Of a stretch of DNA of 64,000 nucleotides, positions 45,500 to 55,876 are shown piece after piece. Both the position numbers and the translations under genes were made by a program. The DNA comes from Flavobacteriales bacterium. GTDB lineage: Bacteria; Bacteroidota; Bacteroidia; Flavobacteriales_C; GCA-002722245. The first letter of the stretch is position 1. Every line of letters starts with the position of its first letter. The stretch lies in contig JAHEZL010000008.1 in NCBI GenBank assembly GCA_023251095.1, forward strand, positions 1-64,000. The letters are read 5' to 3'. Below the pieces are notes generated by a model. That model made no database searches, had not been told where the DNA came from, and saw only the letters and a list, made by a program, of their open reading frames with translations.

Positions 45500-45667
45500 A
45501 TCCCTCTTGCCTTCGCACATTAATGCCATCGCTCTCTCCCTTTTTCAAAGGGAGAAGCGCAGTACTCATCCATTCTTAAAATATGTGTTTCAGGAAATGC
45601 CAGCTAACTAACTTCCTCCTTTGAAAAAGGAGGAGTGTGAGGGAATTGTGTGTTGGCAAGGAGGATT
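45499..45667. mobile_element. MITE-like dispersed repeat, copy 1
   Basis: About 169 bp with imperfect terminal inverted repeats (AATCCCTCTTGCC and GGCAAGGAGGATT). It has two internal palindromes, CTCCCTTTTTCAAAGGGAG and TCCTCCTTTGAAAAAGGAGGA-like. Its reverse complement recurs at 63621-63786 with most positions the same. It carries no open reading frame. TTAA flanks both ends (45496-45499, 45667-45670), either as a target duplication or as part of the repeat. It fills the gap between two convergent genes. Confidence 0.75.
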
Positions 45668-45670
45668 TAA

Positions 45671-46417
45671 TCACAAACTCTGATTCATCAGTCTTCCCGA
45701 CTCTACCAGCTTGTATAGGTATTCCGAACGCAAAGCGCGTTCCATCACTTCCAGATGACTTTCTTTATGAATATCACTTCCAATAAAATCAACAATATTT
45801 TCGTCGATCATCCAGTGAGCAATATGAGTGGATTCCGGACCGTAGTGATCGGCTAGTGAATTGAGGTTGATTTGAAAATACACTCCGCTCTCACGCAGTT
45901 GTTTCAGTAAATCATGTCGCCCGAAATAAAAAGGATATCTCTCGGGATGTGCGAGTAAAGGTTTATAGCCTAAGTCCTTTATTTTTTGAATAATTGGAAA
46001 AGGATTTTCGGGTTGGTTGATGTAAGAAAATTCAAACAAAAGAAATTCTCCTTTGATGGCCAGAAGATCATTTTTTTCAATAAGTTCAAAAAAATTATGA
46101 TCGAAATAATATTCAGCCGCCGGATGAACAATAGTGTTTCTGTTTTCTTTTTCTAAAAGAGCATTTAATTTTTTTGTGCCTTCAACAATGGTGTTGGTGG
46201 AGTTTCTGTAAAAATCCGACATTACATGAGGAGTGGTCCAGAAGGATTGAAATCCAAATTGCTGCATTCCTTTTACCAAAGCCAGCGATTCTTCATGTGT
46301 TTGCGCACCGTCGTCAATTCCTGCAATCAGGTGTGAATGGATATCAACGCCAATCAGCTTTGCATCCAAAGGAGAACGCAAAACAGGTTTTAGCTTTTTC
46401 TTGAATAATCCAAACAT
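45671..46417 (-). CDS. CpsB/CapC-type tyrosine-protein phosphatase (PHP family)
   Basis: 248 residues. It is probably a metal-dependent protein-tyrosine phosphatase that regulates polysaccharide export kinases. The PHP metal ligands are visible: DIHSHL (H27, H29), TTPHVM, HPAAEYYFD, LAHPERYPF and GSDIHKE. It is the last gene of the ten-gene nucleotide-sugar operon, which fits a role in capsule or exopolysaccharide control. It has no membrane segment, so it is cytoplasmic. Confidence 0.9.
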   Translation of the reverse strand: MFGLFKKKLKPVLRSPLDAKLIGVDIHSHLIAGIDDGAQTHEESLALVKGMQQFGFQSFWTTPHVMSDFYRNSTNTIVEGTKKLNALLEKENRNTIVHPAAEYYFDHNFFELIEKNDLLAIKGEFLLFEFSYINQPENPFPIIQKIKDLGYKPLLAHPERYPFYFGRHDLLKQLRESGVYFQINLNSLADHYGPESTHIAHWMIDENIVDFIGSDIHKESHLEVMERALRSEYLYKLVESGRLMNQSL

Positions 46418-46419
46418 GT

Positions 46420-47406
46420 TTATTTTTTAAAATACTTTTTCTCAAACCACTGAATGGTGTGTGTCAGTCCTTCATTGATGGTAATGGTAGGATTGTATCC
46501 CAACAATTCTTTTGCCTTAGAAATATCAGCCAGAGAATCTTTTACATCACCCGCGCGCGGTGCGGTAAAGGTAGGTTCTACGTTGGATGATATTGCTGCT
46601 TTCAGCATTTTAAATAAATCTAAAACAGAAGTAGATTCCCCGAAAGCAACGTTGAACATTTCTCCCAACGCGCGTTCATCTTTTGTGAAAAGCGCTTTGA
46701 TGTTGGCTTGTACAACGTTATCGATATAAGTGAAGTCTCTTGATTGATCTCCTTCACCGTGAATTACGGGTGATTTTCCCGAGAGCAAAGCATTCATGAA
46801 CATTGGGATCACGGCTGCATACGGGCCATTCGGACTTTGATGCGGACCGAACACATTGAAATATCTCAAACCAATAAAGGGTGCATTGTAAGTTTTGTAA
46901 AAAACGCGTCCGTACAATTCATCCGTTTGTTTTGTAACAGCATAGGGTGAAAGAGGATTTCCGATTTTATTTTCTCTTCTCGGCATTTCTTCCGAATCTC
47001 CGTAAACAGAAGAAGAAGAAGCAAACACCAAACGTTTTACTTTTGCATCTTTTGCCGCAGTGAGTAAATTTAAAAATGCACTAACGTTGGCTTCGTTGGA
47101 GGCAATTGGATTGGCAATAGAACGCGGCACTGAACCCAGCGCAGCCTGATGAATTACATAATCCACACCATGCACTGCTTTTTGGCACAACTCATAATCC
47201 ACCAATGATTCTTTAATGAAAAGCACATTGGGCAATGCTAAAAAGGGTTCAATGTTTTCAATGTATCCGTTGGATAAATTGTCGACAATCCTGATTTCTC
47301 CCGCATTGTGCGCAACAAGATACTTTACAATGTTAGAGCCTATAAATCCCGCTCCGCCTGTGACGAGGAACTTGAACTGACTTAAATCTTCTGAGTGATG
47401 CTTCAT
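46420..47406 (-). CDS. wbpP: UDP-N-acetylglucosamine 4-epimerase-like SDR (WbpP type)
   Basis: 328 residues. It probably interconverts UDP-GlcNAc and UDP-GalNAc, or their uronic acids. GGAGFIGSNI is the NAD-binding motif, FASSSSVYGDSEEMPRREN holds the catalytic serine, and YAVTKQTDELYGRVF holds the YxxxK pair. HQAALGSVPRSIANP is a diagnostic of WbpP-like enzymes. It follows the RfbB-like gene after 12 bases, in the operon. Confidence 0.85.
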   Translation of the reverse strand: MKHHSEDLSQFKFLVTGGAGFIGSNIVKYLVAHNAGEIRIVDNLSNGYIENIEPFLALPNVLFIKESLVDYELCQKAVHGVDYVIHQAALGSVPRSIANPIASNEANVSAFLNLLTAAKDAKVKRLVFASSSSVYGDSEEMPRRENKIGNPLSPYAVTKQTDELYGRVFYKTYNAPFIGLRYFNVFGPHQSPNGPYAAVIPMFMNALLSGKSPVIHGEGDQSRDFTYIDNVVQANIKALFTKDERALGEMFNVAFGESTSVLDLFKMLKAAISSNVEPTFTAPRAGDVKDSLADISKAKELLGYNPTITINEGLTHTIQWFEKKYFKK

Positions 47407-47418
47407 AATATTATTTTT

Positions 47419-48477
47419 CTACCTCGCTATATATTGAGCTTCGTAGTATTTTTTATATTCTCCTGAAATAACTTCTTGTACCCAGCTTTGGTTATCCAAA
47501 TACCACTGTACTGTTTTTTCCAAACCTTCTTCAAATTTTGCTTTTGGTTTCCAGCCCAGTTCCGAATTCAGTTTTGTGAAATCGATGGCGTAGCGCTGAT
47601 CATGGCCCGCACGGTCTTTTACAAAAGTGATTAATTTTTCGGATGTGCCTTTTTCTCTTTCCAGTTTCGCATCCATGATTTTGCAAAGTGCGCGTACCAA
47701 ATCAATATTTTTCCATTCGTTGTCGCCACCAATATTATAAGTGCTTCCCGGTTTTCCTTTGTGAAAAATTAAATCGATGGCATCTACATGATCCTCTACA
47801 TACAGCCAATCGCGCACGTTATCACCTTTTCCATAAACCGGCAAAGGTTTTTCATTTAAAATATTGTTGATGCACAGCGGAATTAATTTTTCGGGAAAAT
47901 GGAAGGGCCCGTAATTGTTAGAGCAATTGCTGATCACCGTTGGCAAATGATACGTTTCATGATAAGCTCTTACAAAATGATCAGAAGAAGCTTTGCTGGA
48001 AGAGTAAGGAGAACGCGGATCGTAGGGTGTTGTTTCTGTAAATTTTCCGGTTTCTCCCAAGCTTCCGTAAACTTCATCTGTTGAAATATGATAGAAGAGA
48101 TGAGGAGCAGTATCGGTCCACGCAGTTTTGCAAACATTCAATAAGGTTACTGTTCCCACCACGTTGGTTTGTACAAATTCCATCGGATTTAAAATGGAGC
48201 GATCCACGTGTGATTCAGCAGCAGTATGGATGACATGATCAATTTTGAAATCGGTAAATATTTTATTGATCGCCGCTGCATCACAAATATCCGCTTTTAC
48301 AAAACGGTAATTCGGCGCATCTTTCACAGTATCTAAATTGGCTAAATTTCCGGCGTAAGTAAGCTTATCTACATTTACGATAAGGTAGTTGGGATATTTC
48401 GTCACCAATTGTCGAACAAGGCAGCTTCCGATAAAACCTGCTCCACCGGTGATCAATATTTTTTTAGCGTAGTTCAT
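47419..48477 (-). CDS. rfbB: dTDP-glucose 4,6-dehydratase
   Basis: 352 residues. It converts dTDP-glucose to dTDP-4-keto-6-deoxyglucose, the branch point for rhamnose and other deoxysugars. GGAGFIGSCLVRQLV, HISTDEVYGSLGE, YSSSKASSDHFVRAYHETY and NNYGPFHFPEKLIPL are RfbB/RmlB signatures. The matching RmlA is at 8079. The gene overlaps galE by 14 bases. No rmlC or rmlD is present in the window. Confidence 0.94.
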   Translation of the reverse strand: MNYAKKILITGGAGFIGSCLVRQLVTKYPNYLIVNVDKLTYAGNLANLDTVKDAPNYRFVKADICDAAAINKIFTDFKIDHVIHTAAESHVDRSILNPMEFVQTNVVGTVTLLNVCKTAWTDTAPHLFYHISTDEVYGSLGETGKFTETTPYDPRSPYSSSKASSDHFVRAYHETYHLPTVISNCSNNYGPFHFPEKLIPLCINNILNEKPLPVYGKGDNVRDWLYVEDHVDAIDLIFHKGKPGSTYNIGGDNEWKNIDLVRALCKIMDAKLEREKGTSEKLITFVKDRAGHDQRYAIDFTKLNSELGWKPKAKFEEGLEKTVQWYLDNQSWVQEVISGEYKKYYEAQYIAR

Positions 48478-49480
48478 TTTTTCTAAAAGTTAGTTCACGA
48501 TTCCATGCCGATGAAAGCATATCGTCCAATGAATACTGAGTTTTCCAATTCAATTTTTCAAGGGCCAGTTTTGAATCCGAATAAATTTCTGCAACATCAC
48601 CATCTCTTCTGCCTTCTATGGTATAAGGTATTTTCACCGAATTGATTTTTTCAAAAGAATGAATCATTTCTAAAACAGAATAACCGGTACCTGATCCAAG
48701 GTTGAATTTTTCAACCTTGTTGTCATTGGATTTTGATTCTAATTTTTTGTAGGCCTTAACGTGCGCACTTGCGAGATCCATCACGTGTATGTAATCACGT
48801 ACACAGGATCCGTCTCTTGTTTTATAATCGTTGCCGTAAACTTTTAATTCTTTTAATTTTCCTGATGCAGCTTTCAATAGCAGTGGCAAAAGGTTATTCA
48901 TGTTCTCGGGATTTTCGCCGAGGAGGCCTGAAGGATGGGCGCCAATTGGATTGAAATACCTCAGACAAATGGAATTTAATTTATCAACGGCAGCAAGATC
49001 TTCAATAATTTCCTCAGCAATTTTTTTTGTATTTCCGTAAGGAGAGTTCGGACGTTGTGTTGGAAAACTCTCATTCACAGGCACTTTTTTTACTTCACCA
49101 TAAACTGTACACGACGAAGAAAAAATAAGATTTTTGCATTGGTTTTGATCCATGAAATTTAAAAGGTTGATCAATCCTGAAATATTATTTTCATAATATT
49201 TTAAGGGCTGTTTCACCGATTCTCCAACGGCCATGTGCGCTGCAAAATGAATAACTCCTTTAAGTGGATATTTTCCAACAATTTTTAAAAGTGCTGCTTT
49301 GTCTTTTAAATCAATAATTTCAAAAGGAACTTTAACGCCCGTGATGCTTTCAATAGAGTCAATGGCTTCGGCACGTGAGGTTGATAAGTCATCCAGTGCA
49401 ACAACATTATATCCGTGATTGATTAACTCAACCACAGTGTGTGAACCGATATACCCTGTTGCGCCGGTGACTAAAATCAT
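48464..49480 (-). CDS. galE: UDP-glucose 4-epimerase
   Basis: 338 residues. It interconverts UDP-glucose and UDP-galactose with bound NAD. GATGYIGSHTVVELINHGYNVVALDDLSTSR is the family N-terminus. The catalytic residues are the serine cluster in FSSSCTVYGE and Y/K in YGNTKKIAEE. It overlaps rfbB by 14 bases and follows the WbpA-like gene after one base. In the operon it could supply UDP-galactose for polymer synthesis. Confidence 0.94.
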   Translation of the reverse strand: MILVTGATGYIGSHTVVELINHGYNVVALDDLSTSRAEAIDSIESITGVKVPFEIIDLKDKAALLKIVGKYPLKGVIHFAAHMAVGESVKQPLKYYENNISGLINLLNFMDQNQCKNLIFSSSCTVYGEVKKVPVNESFPTQRPNSPYGNTKKIAEEIIEDLAAVDKLNSICLRYFNPIGAHPSGLLGENPENMNNLLPLLLKAASGKLKELKVYGNDYKTRDGSCVRDYIHVMDLASAHVKAYKKLESKSNDNKVEKFNLGSGTGYSVLEMIHSFEKINSVKIPYTIEGRRDGDVAEIYSDSKLALEKLNWKTQYSLDDMLSSAWNRELTFRKNELR

Positions 49481-49481
49481 A

Positions 49482-50774
49482 TTACAAACTGATGTAATGT
49501 TCTGTTTTTACAGTATTTCTGTAGATGCCTTTGATATCCACTAAAACTCCATTTGTTGCCAAATGTTTTTTAAAGAAGTCATCTTTCAACGCTACGTACT
49601 CACGGTGATTAACGGCAACGATAATAGCATCGTATTGTCCGCTGATTTCAGGAGTTAATGAATAACCGTATTCTTCGTGAACTTCATGTGAATCGGCATG
49701 AGGATCGTTTACTTCAACGTTGATGGCGAAAGATTTTAACTCGTTCACCACATCAGCCACTTTTGAATTACGGATATCCGTTACGTTTTCCTTGAAGGTA
49801 GTTCCCATTACGAGCACTCTTACTTTTGCGATATCTTTTCCAAGAGTGATCATTTTTTTCACCGCAAGGCGTGCTAAGTAAGGTCCCATAGAGTCGTTGA
49901 TCGCTCTACCTGAAGTAATGATTTTAGAGTGGATACCCAATTCTTCCGCTTTGTAAGTAAGGTAGTAAGGATCAACACCAATACAGTGTCCGCCTACCAA
50001 TCCCGGAGAAAATTTTAAGAAATTCCATTTTGTTCCTGCTGCTTCCAGCACTTCATAAGTATTGATATTCATTTTGCTGAAGATCAATGAAAGTTCATTC
50101 ATCAAAGCAATGTTCACATCACGTTGCGTGTTCTCTATAATTTTTGCAGCTTCGGCAACTTTGATAGAAGAAGCTTTATGCACTCCTGCGTTGATGACCA
50201 TTTTATAAACATTGGCTACTTGCTCTGCCGATTCAGCATCACAGCCCGAAACCACTTTTACAATTTTAGACAGTGTATGTTCTTTATCACCCGGATTTAT
50301 TCTTTCGGGAGAGTAGCCCACTTTAAAATCAATGCCGAATTTCAAACCTGATTCCTGTTCCAGCACCGGAACACAATCTTCTTCGGTGCAACCCGGATAA
50401 ACGGTAGATTCAAAAACAACGTAATCTCCTTTTTTCAAAACTTTTCCAACTGTTCTTGAAGCAGAAAGCAAAGGTTTTAAATCGGGTAAATTGTGTTGAT
50501 CGATTGGCGTGGGAACTGCTACGATGAAAAAATTCACATCACGTAAGTCCTCTATATTGGCGCTAAACTGAATGTCGCAACCGTCGAATTCAGATTTTTC
50601 CAATTCGTTACTAGGGTCAATTCCCTGTTGCATTAATTTAACGCGATCAGCGTTAATATCAAATCCTACCACTTTTACTTTTCTGGCAAACTCCAGAGCA
50701 ATTGGTAATCCTACATAACCTAAGCCTATCAATGCTAGTTTGGCTTCTTTCTTTGCAATTTTTTCGGAAATCAT
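49482..50774 (-). CDS. wbpA: UDP-N-acetylglucosamine 6-dehydrogenase-like (WbpA/TviB family)
   Basis: 430 residues. It probably oxidises a UDP-HexNAc to the uronic acid with two NAD. GLGYVGLPIALEFARK is the Rossmann motif. FESTVYPGCTEEDCVPVLEQESGLKFGIDFKVGYSPERINPGD is the WbpA/TviB signature. GGHCIGVDPYYLTYKAEELG carries the catalytic cysteine. It is distinct from the UDP-glucose dehydrogenase at 53346. Gap of six bases to the WbpB-like gene. Confidence 0.88.
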   Translation of the reverse strand: MISEKIAKKEAKLALIGLGYVGLPIALEFARKVKVVGFDINADRVKLMQQGIDPSNELEKSEFDGCDIQFSANIEDLRDVNFFIVAVPTPIDQHNLPDLKPLLSASRTVGKVLKKGDYVVFESTVYPGCTEEDCVPVLEQESGLKFGIDFKVGYSPERINPGDKEHTLSKIVKVVSGCDAESAEQVANVYKMVINAGVHKASSIKVAEAAKIIENTQRDVNIALMNELSLIFSKMNINTYEVLEAAGTKWNFLKFSPGLVGGHCIGVDPYYLTYKAEELGIHSKIITSGRAINDSMGPYLARLAVKKMITLGKDIAKVRVLVMGTTFKENVTDIRNSKVADVVNELKSFAINVEVNDPHADSHEVHEEYGYSLTPEISGQYDAIIVAVNHREYVALKDDFFKKHLATNGVLVDIKGIYRNTVKTEHYISL

Positions 50775-50780
50775 AACTTT

Positions 50781-51800
50781 TTACTTCTCTTTTAATGAAT
50801 AAATTCTTTCAATTATTTCTACTACTTTCAAGCCTTCCAAAGCATTGGTAGTTACTTTGTCGCCTCTTTTAATGGTGTTGATTACGTTTTGAATAATGTA
50901 ATGGTGATTGGCAGCTGAACCTTTATAATCGCCATAATCATTAGGAGCATTCACCGGCGCCAGTTCAGGCATGGTATAATCTTTAATGTTGCAGTACTCA
51001 ATTTTGTCCATGTACTGTCCACCCACTTTAATGCTTCCTTTGCTTCCTATTATAGTCATGCTGCTTTCCAGATTGGCATTATAAATAGCGGTAGAATAAT
51101 TCAGCGTACCTATACCGCCTTTTACAAAACGGAAATTCACGATACCCGTGTCTTCAAAATCAGTAAGGTCCTGATGACAAAAATCTTCAAAGCGTGCACG
51201 GATATCCGTGATGTCACCGAAGAGCCAGTACATGATATCAATGAAGTGAGAAAACTGAGTGAACAGTGTTCCTCCATCCATATCTTTACTTCCTTTCCAC
51301 GTGCCTTTTTTGTAATATCTCTCGTCTCTGTTCCAGTAGCAATTCAGTTGAACGAGATAAATATCTCCCAGTAATTTATTATCCATTACTTCTTTTAGCC
51401 ATGCAGATGGAGGAGAGTAGCGGTTTTGCATTACGCAAAATACTTTTTTAGAAACGTCGAGTGCTTTTTCAATCACCTTTTCGCATTCTCGTTTGGTGAG
51501 TCCCATCGGTTTTTCACAAACGATGTGTTTGTTGTAACCCAAAGCTTTTAAACTTTGTTTGGCATGCAAGCCATTGGGAGTACAAATATTTACTACTTCA
51601 ACTTCAGGATGCGCTTTCAGCATCTCGTCAATATCAGTGAAATAAGGTTGATTGAATTTTTGGTCGACACCCACAAGAGATTTTTCTTTCACATCGCAGT
51701 AAGCCACTAATTCGGCTTCCGGATCACGGTCGATCATTTCCATGTGACGCTTGCCAATGTGGCCACAACCGATTACTGCAAATTTAATTTTTTCAGCCAT
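50781..51800 (-). CDS. wbpB: Gfo/Idh/MocA oxidoreductase (WbpB-like)
   Basis: 339 residues. In the WbpB family it oxidises C3 of UDP-GlcNAcA to a 3-keto sugar. [15 protein letters not shown] is the NAD-binding motif, and [17 protein letters not shown] with [11 protein letters not shown] forms the catalytic domain. Its neighbours (WbpA-, WbpD- and WbpE-like) make this assignment likely. It overlaps the next gene by eight bases. A different sugar-nucleotide oxidase is possible. Confidence 0.87.
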   Translation of the reverse strand: MAEKIKFAVIGCGHIGKRHMEMIDRDPEAELVAYCDVKEKSLVGVDQKFNQPYFTDIDEMLKAHPEVEVVNICTPNGLHAKQSLKALGYNKHIVCEKPMGLTKRECEKVIEKALDVSKKVFCVMQNRYSPPSAWLKEVMDNKLLGDIYLVQLNCYWNRDERYYKKGTWKGSKDMDGGTLFTQFSHFIDIMYWLFGDITDIRARFEDFCHQDLTDFEDTGIVNFRFVKGGIGTLNYSTAIYNANLESSMTIIGSKGSIKVGGQYMDKIEYCNIKDYTMPELAPVNAPNDYGDYKGSAANHHYIIQNVINTIKRGDKVTTNALEGLKVVEIIERIYSLKEK

Positions 51801-52380
51801 TAGTTAATTTTTTTACGTTGCCGTTTAATAGTAAATATTTCTCGCCCGTAGCTTTGCAGAAAGCTTCGTGTTGTTCATTAAAAATCAATTTTTCTCCCTG
51901 TTCGCTCATCCAGCCGATTTGTTTGGCAGGATTTCCAACCATCATGGAATAGGCTTTTACAGAGCGAATCACCACAGTGCCGGCTCCGATAAAGCAATAT
52001 TCACCCAGTTGAATTCCGCAAACGATAGTGGCGTTGGCACCAATGGTAGCGCCTTTTTTCACAATGGTTTTGCGGTATTCATTTTTTCTGTTGACTGCTG
52101 AACGCGGGTTCATCACATTGGTGAAAACCATTGACGGCCCCAGGAAAACATCGTCTTCGCAAATCACGCCTGTGTACAAAGAAACATTACTTTGTATTTT
52201 TACATTGTTGCCTAAAACAACTTCGGGAGATACCACTACATTCTGACCGATATTGCAGTTTTCACCGATAGTAGAGTTGGGCATCACATGGCTGAAATGC
52301 CATATTTTAGTGCCTTTTCCGATGGTACAACCTTCATCAATGTAGGAAGAAGGATGAACAAAATAATCTTTAGTTTCCAA
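51793..52380 (-). CDS. wbpD: Acetyltransferase of the left-handed beta-helix family (WbpD-like)
   Basis: 195 residues built of hexapeptide repeats ([58 protein letters not shown]). It probably acetylates the 3-amino group of UDP-2-acetamido-3-amino-glucuronate from acetyl-CoA. [19 protein letters not shown] ends the repeat coil as in WbpD. The gene overlaps both neighbours (8 and 11 bases), so the genes are tightly coupled. Confidence 0.88.
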   Translation of the reverse strand: METKDYFVHPSSYIDEGCTIGKGTKIWHFSHVMPNSTIGENCNIGQNVVVSPEVVLGNNVKIQSNVSLYTGVICEDDVFLGPSMVFTNVMNPRSAVNRKNEYRKTIVKKGATIGANATIVCGIQLGEYCFIGAGTVVIRSVKAYSMMVGNPAKQIGWMSEQGEKLIFNEQHEAFCKATGEKYLLLNGNVKKLTNG

Positions 52381-53344
52381 AACTTAATTCTTTTTTAAAT
52401 AGTTCGTCTTGAGGAAGCGACTTAAAATAATCCAGTGTTTTTTTCAAACCTTCTGAGCGTTTTATTTTTGGTTCCCAGCCCAGTATTTCCTTTGCCTTTG
52501 TAATATCCGGCTGACGTTGTTTAGGATCATCAACAGGTAAATCTTTGTAAATCACTTTTGATTTTGTGCCGGTGAGTTTTACAATTTCCTCTGCGAAATC
52601 GGCAATGGAAATTTCATCGGGATTACCAATATTAACAGGCATATTGTAATTGCTTAATAATAAGCGGTAAATGCCTTCCACTAAATCATCCACGTAGCAG
52701 AAAGAACGCGTTTGTGACCCATCTCCAAATACTGTGATGTCTTCGCCTCTTAAGGCTTGCCCAACAAATGCAGGTAAAGCGCGTCCGTCGTTCAGGCGCA
52801 TTTTCGGTCCGTAAGTATTGAATATTCTTACAATTCTGGTTTCCAATCCGTGATAGGTATGGTAAGCCATGGTCATTGCTTCCTGAAATCTTTTGGCTTC
52901 ATCGTAAACGCCGCGCGGACCGATAGGATTTACATTTCCCCAATATTCTTCGGTTTGTGGATGAACCGTTGGATCGCCGTATACTTCAGAGGTGGAAGCA
53001 ATCAGCATTCTTGCGTTTTTTGCTTTGGCTAAACCTAAAAGATTATGTGTTCCAAGGGAACCAACTTTTAAAGTTTGAATAGGAATTTTTAAATAGTCAA
53101 TCGGACTGGCAGGTGAAGCGAAATGAAGGATGTAATCCAGTTCTCCCGGAACATGTACAAAAGTACTTACATCATGATGGTAGAATTCGAAATTTGCATC
53201 CTTGAAAAAATCTTCAATGTTTCGCAAATTGCCTGTAATCAGATTGTCCATTCCAATCACTTCATAGCCTTCTTTCAAAAATCTTTCACATAAGTGTGAT
53301 CCTAAAAAACCTGCGGCGCCTGTAATTAATATTCGTTTCTTCAT
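52370..53344 (-). CDS. uxs: UDP-glucuronate decarboxylase (UDP-xylose synthase)
   Basis: 324 residues. It converts UDP-glucuronate to UDP-xylose. [15 protein letters not shown] is the NAD-binding motif. [48 protein letters not shown], the Y/K pair in [13 protein letters not shown], and [19 protein letters not shown] are strongly diagnostic of UXS. It follows the UDP-glucose dehydrogenase by one base, which supplies its substrate. Confidence 0.94.
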   Translation of the reverse strand: MKKRILITGAAGFLGSHLCERFLKEGYEVIGMDNLITGNLRNIEDFFKDANFEFYHHDVSTFVHVPGELDYILHFASPASPIDYLKIPIQTLKVGSLGTHNLLGLAKAKNARMLIASTSEVYGDPTVHPQTEEYWGNVNPIGPRGVYDEAKRFQEAMTMAYHTYHGLETRIVRIFNTYGPKMRLNDGRALPAFVGQALRGEDITVFGDGSQTRSFCYVDDLVEGIYRLLLSNYNMPVNIGNPDEISIADFAEEIVKLTGTKSKVIYKDLPVDDPKQRQPDITKAKEILGWEPKIKRSEGLKKTLDYFKSLPQDELFKKELSFGN

Positions 53345-53345
53345 C

Positions 53346-54674
53346 TTATTTTGAAATCAGTTTGTTCACTATTTGTTTTCTGCCAATGCTGATGTAATCA
53401 AATCCTTTGGCTTCCATACTGTCCAATTCAAATAAATTTCTTCCGTCGAAAATCACCGGATTTTTCAATAATCCTTTCATTTTATCAAAATCGGGAGCGC
53501 GGAAAACCGACCATTCCGTTGCGATGACCAGAGCATCGGCACCTGAAATAGCATCGTATTGATTTTCACAAAACTCAATTTTATTTCCGAAAACTGTTTT
53601 CATATTTTCCATTCCTTCCGGATCGAAGGATTTTACTTTTGCTCCTTTTTTAAGCAATTCTTCTATCACGTAAATAGCAGGTGCTTCGCGAATATCGTCG
53701 GTATTAGGTTTGAAAGCCAATCCCCAGATACCAAAAGTTTTTCCTTTTAAATCTCCGTCGAAATAATTTTCAATTTTAGGAACGATGATCGTTTTTTGAA
53801 CGGCATTTACTTCTTCTACCGAATTGAGTATTTTAAAATCGTAATTCACATCCTGAGAGGATTTGATCAATGCTTTAACATCTTTAGGGAAGCAACTTCC
53901 ACCGTAGCCTATACCGGGAAAAAGAAAGCGTTTTCCGATTCGGGTATCCGAACCGATACCGATTCTGATTTGATCCACATCGGCACCTACCAGTTCGCAC
54001 AGGTTGGCAATTTCATTCATGAAAGAAATTTTTACTGCAAGGAAAGCATTGGCTGCATATTTTGTTAATTCGGCCGAACGCTCATCCATGAAATAGATAG
54101 GATTTCCCTGACGCACGAATGGTTTGTACAATTCTTCCATCACCTTTCTGGCTTTATCGCCACTAACACCAATCACCACACGATCAGGTTTCATAAAGTC
54201 GTTTACTGCGTAACCTTCTCTTAAAAATTCAGGATTGGAAACCACATCGAAATCCACTGTTGCATTTTTAGCGATAACAGCGTGTACCTTTTCTGCTGTT
54301 CCAACGGGAACAGTGCTTTTGTCTACAATCACTTTGTATTCCGTCATTATTTTTCCCAATTGCTCGGCAACGCCAAGGATGTAGGATAAATCTGCCGATC
54401 CGTCTTCTCCCGGAGGAGTAGGAAGAGCAAGAAAAATAATAGATGATTTTTTTACTGCATCAGCCAGATCGGTGGTGAAAACCAAACGATTTTGTTTTGC
54501 ATTCCTTTCGAATAACACATCCAGTTCAGGTTCAAAAATCGGAACGATTCCCTGTTTGAGTTTTTCTACTTTTTCTTTGTTGTTATCGACACAAATCACA
54601 TTGTTGCCACTTTCGGCAAAACATGTTCCTGTGACTAATCCAACATATCCTGTACCAATAACGGCAATGTTCAT
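53346..54674 (-). CDS. ugd: UDP-glucose 6-dehydrogenase
   Basis: 442 residues. It oxidises UDP-glucose to UDP-glucuronate, the substrate of the UXS gene directly downstream. [24 protein letters not shown] is the family N-terminus. The catalytic cysteine is in [30 protein letters not shown] is the C-terminal signature. It is the second gene of the operon, six bases after the aminotransferase gene. Confidence 0.96.
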   Translation of the reverse strand: MNIAVIGTGYVGLVTGTCFAESGNNVICVDNNKEKVEKLKQGIVPIFEPELDVLFERNAKQNRLVFTTDLADAVKKSSIIFLALPTPPGEDGSADLSYILGVAEQLGKIMTEYKVIVDKSTVPVGTAEKVHAVIAKNATVDFDVVSNPEFLREGYAVNDFMKPDRVVIGVSGDKARKVMEELYKPFVRQGNPIYFMDERSAELTKYAANAFLAVKISFMNEIANLCELVGADVDQIRIGIGSDTRIGKRFLFPGIGYGGSCFPKDVKALIKSSQDVNYDFKILNSVEEVNAVQKTIIVPKIENYFDGDLKGKTFGIWGLAFKPNTDDIREAPAIYVIEELLKKGAKVKSFDPEGMENMKTVFGNKIEFCENQYDAISGADALVIATEWSVFRAPDFDKMKGLLKNPVIFDGRNLFELDSMEAKGFDYISIGRKQIVNKLISK

Positions 54675-54680
54675 AGGGGA

Positions 54681-55817
54681 TTAATTAAAAAATTCTTTAA
54701 TGGTGGTGCAAATATAATTCAATTGATTTTCGCTCAATTCGGTGTGCATTGGCAATGACAATACAGTTTCTGCTAGTTTTTCGGTGACAGGTAAACTTAA
54801 ATCTTTCATTGCTTTAAAAACTTCTTGTTTGTGTAAAGGCAAAGGATAATAAACCATTGCAGGAATTCCTTTTTTATCCAGAAAGTTTTTCAATTCATCT
54901 CTTTTGCCATTGGTAATTTGCATGGTGTATTGATGAAATACGTGAGTTGAATTTTTACTTCTGAAAGGAGTTTGTAAACCTGCTATGCCTTTAAGATTTT
55001 CATCGTAAAATTTTGCAGCTTTATTTCTTCGGGCGCTGAAGTCGCTGAGGTGTTTCAGTTTTTCATTCAATACCGCCGCTTGCAAAGAATCCAAGCGGGA
55101 GTTGATGCCTATCACATCATGGTAATAACGAACCTTGGATCCGTGATTGGCAATCTGCATGGCTTTTTTTCCAAGTGTTTCATCGTTGGTCATCAGCGCA
55201 CCGCCGTCACCAAAACAACCTAAGTTTTTAGAGGGGAAAAAGCTGGTAGTACCAATATTTCCCATTGTTCCGGCCGATTTTTTATCGCCGTTGCTAAAAG
55301 TATATTCAGCGCCGATGGCTTGGGCAGTGTCTTCCACCACGTATAAATTGTGTTTTTTGGCCAAGGCTAAAATGGCTTCCATGTCGGAACATTGTCCGAA
55401 CAAATGCACCGGTAAAAGCACCTTGGTTTTTGGAGTGATGGCTTTTTCAATGGCTGCCAGATTGATATTGAAATCATCGGCATTCACATCAACAAATATA
55501 GGTTTCAAGCCCAAAAGAACAATAACTTCTGCTGTGGCAATAAAGGTGAACGCGGAAGTGATTACTTCATCGCCCGCTTTTAAATCCAGAGCCATCAATG
55601 CTATTTGCAAAGCATCGGTTCCGTTTGCGCATGGAATCACCTGTTTGGCGTTTATGTGGGTGGCCAGATTGGCCGAAAATTCTTTTACAATGGGCCCGCT
55701 GATGAACGACGTTTCATCCAACACCTTTTGCATGGCTTTATCGATAGAGGGTTGCAACCTTTTATACTGAGTTGCCAGATCTACCATTCTTATAGTTTCT
55801 GCAGCAATTTCCGACAT
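54681..55817 (-). CDS. wbpE: PLP-dependent sugar aminotransferase (DegT/DnrJ family, WbpE-like)
   Basis: 378 residues. It probably transfers an amino group from glutamate to C3 of a 3-keto UDP-sugar made by the WbpB-like enzyme. The N-terminus MVDLATQYKRLQPSIDKAMQ, the central VEDTAQAIGA and FFPSKNLGCFGDGGALMTND (PLP lysine in PSKN) define the family. ATG 55817 is preferred to a GTG at 55850; an ATG ten codons further on is also possible. It is the first gene of the ten-gene operon, divergent from 55877. Confidence 0.9.
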   Translation of the reverse strand: MSEIAAETIRMVDLATQYKRLQPSIDKAMQKVLDETSFISGPIVKEFSANLATHINAKQVIPCANGTDALQIALMALDLKAGDEVITSAFTFIATAEVIVLLGLKPIFVDVNADDFNINLAAIEKAITPKTKVLLPVHLFGQCSDMEAILALAKKHNLYVVEDTAQAIGAEYTFSNGDKKSAGTMGNIGTTSFFPSKNLGCFGDGGALMTNDETLGKKAMQIANHGSKVRYYHDVIGINSRLDSLQAAVLNEKLKHLSDFSARRNKAAKFYDENLKGIAGLQTPFRSKNSTHVFHQYTMQITNGKRDELKNFLDKKGIPAMVYYPLPLHKQEVFKAMKDLSLPVTEKLAETVLSLPMHTELSENQLNYICTTIKEFFN

Positions 55818-55876
55818 ATTAAATATTTCAGGCGAAGATAATAATTTCACCCTAACTTTACCTAGTTTTTTAAGCT

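Noticed and set aside
45499-45667. Interpreting the repeat only as a rho-independent terminator
   Set aside because: It contains several stems, is about 169 bp long, and recurs with terminal inverted repeats 18 kb away. A terminator role may be secondary.
45671-55817. A complete capsule locus
   Set aside because: Only precursor enzymes and a phosphatase are present. Flippase, polymerase, export and transferase genes are missing from the operon.
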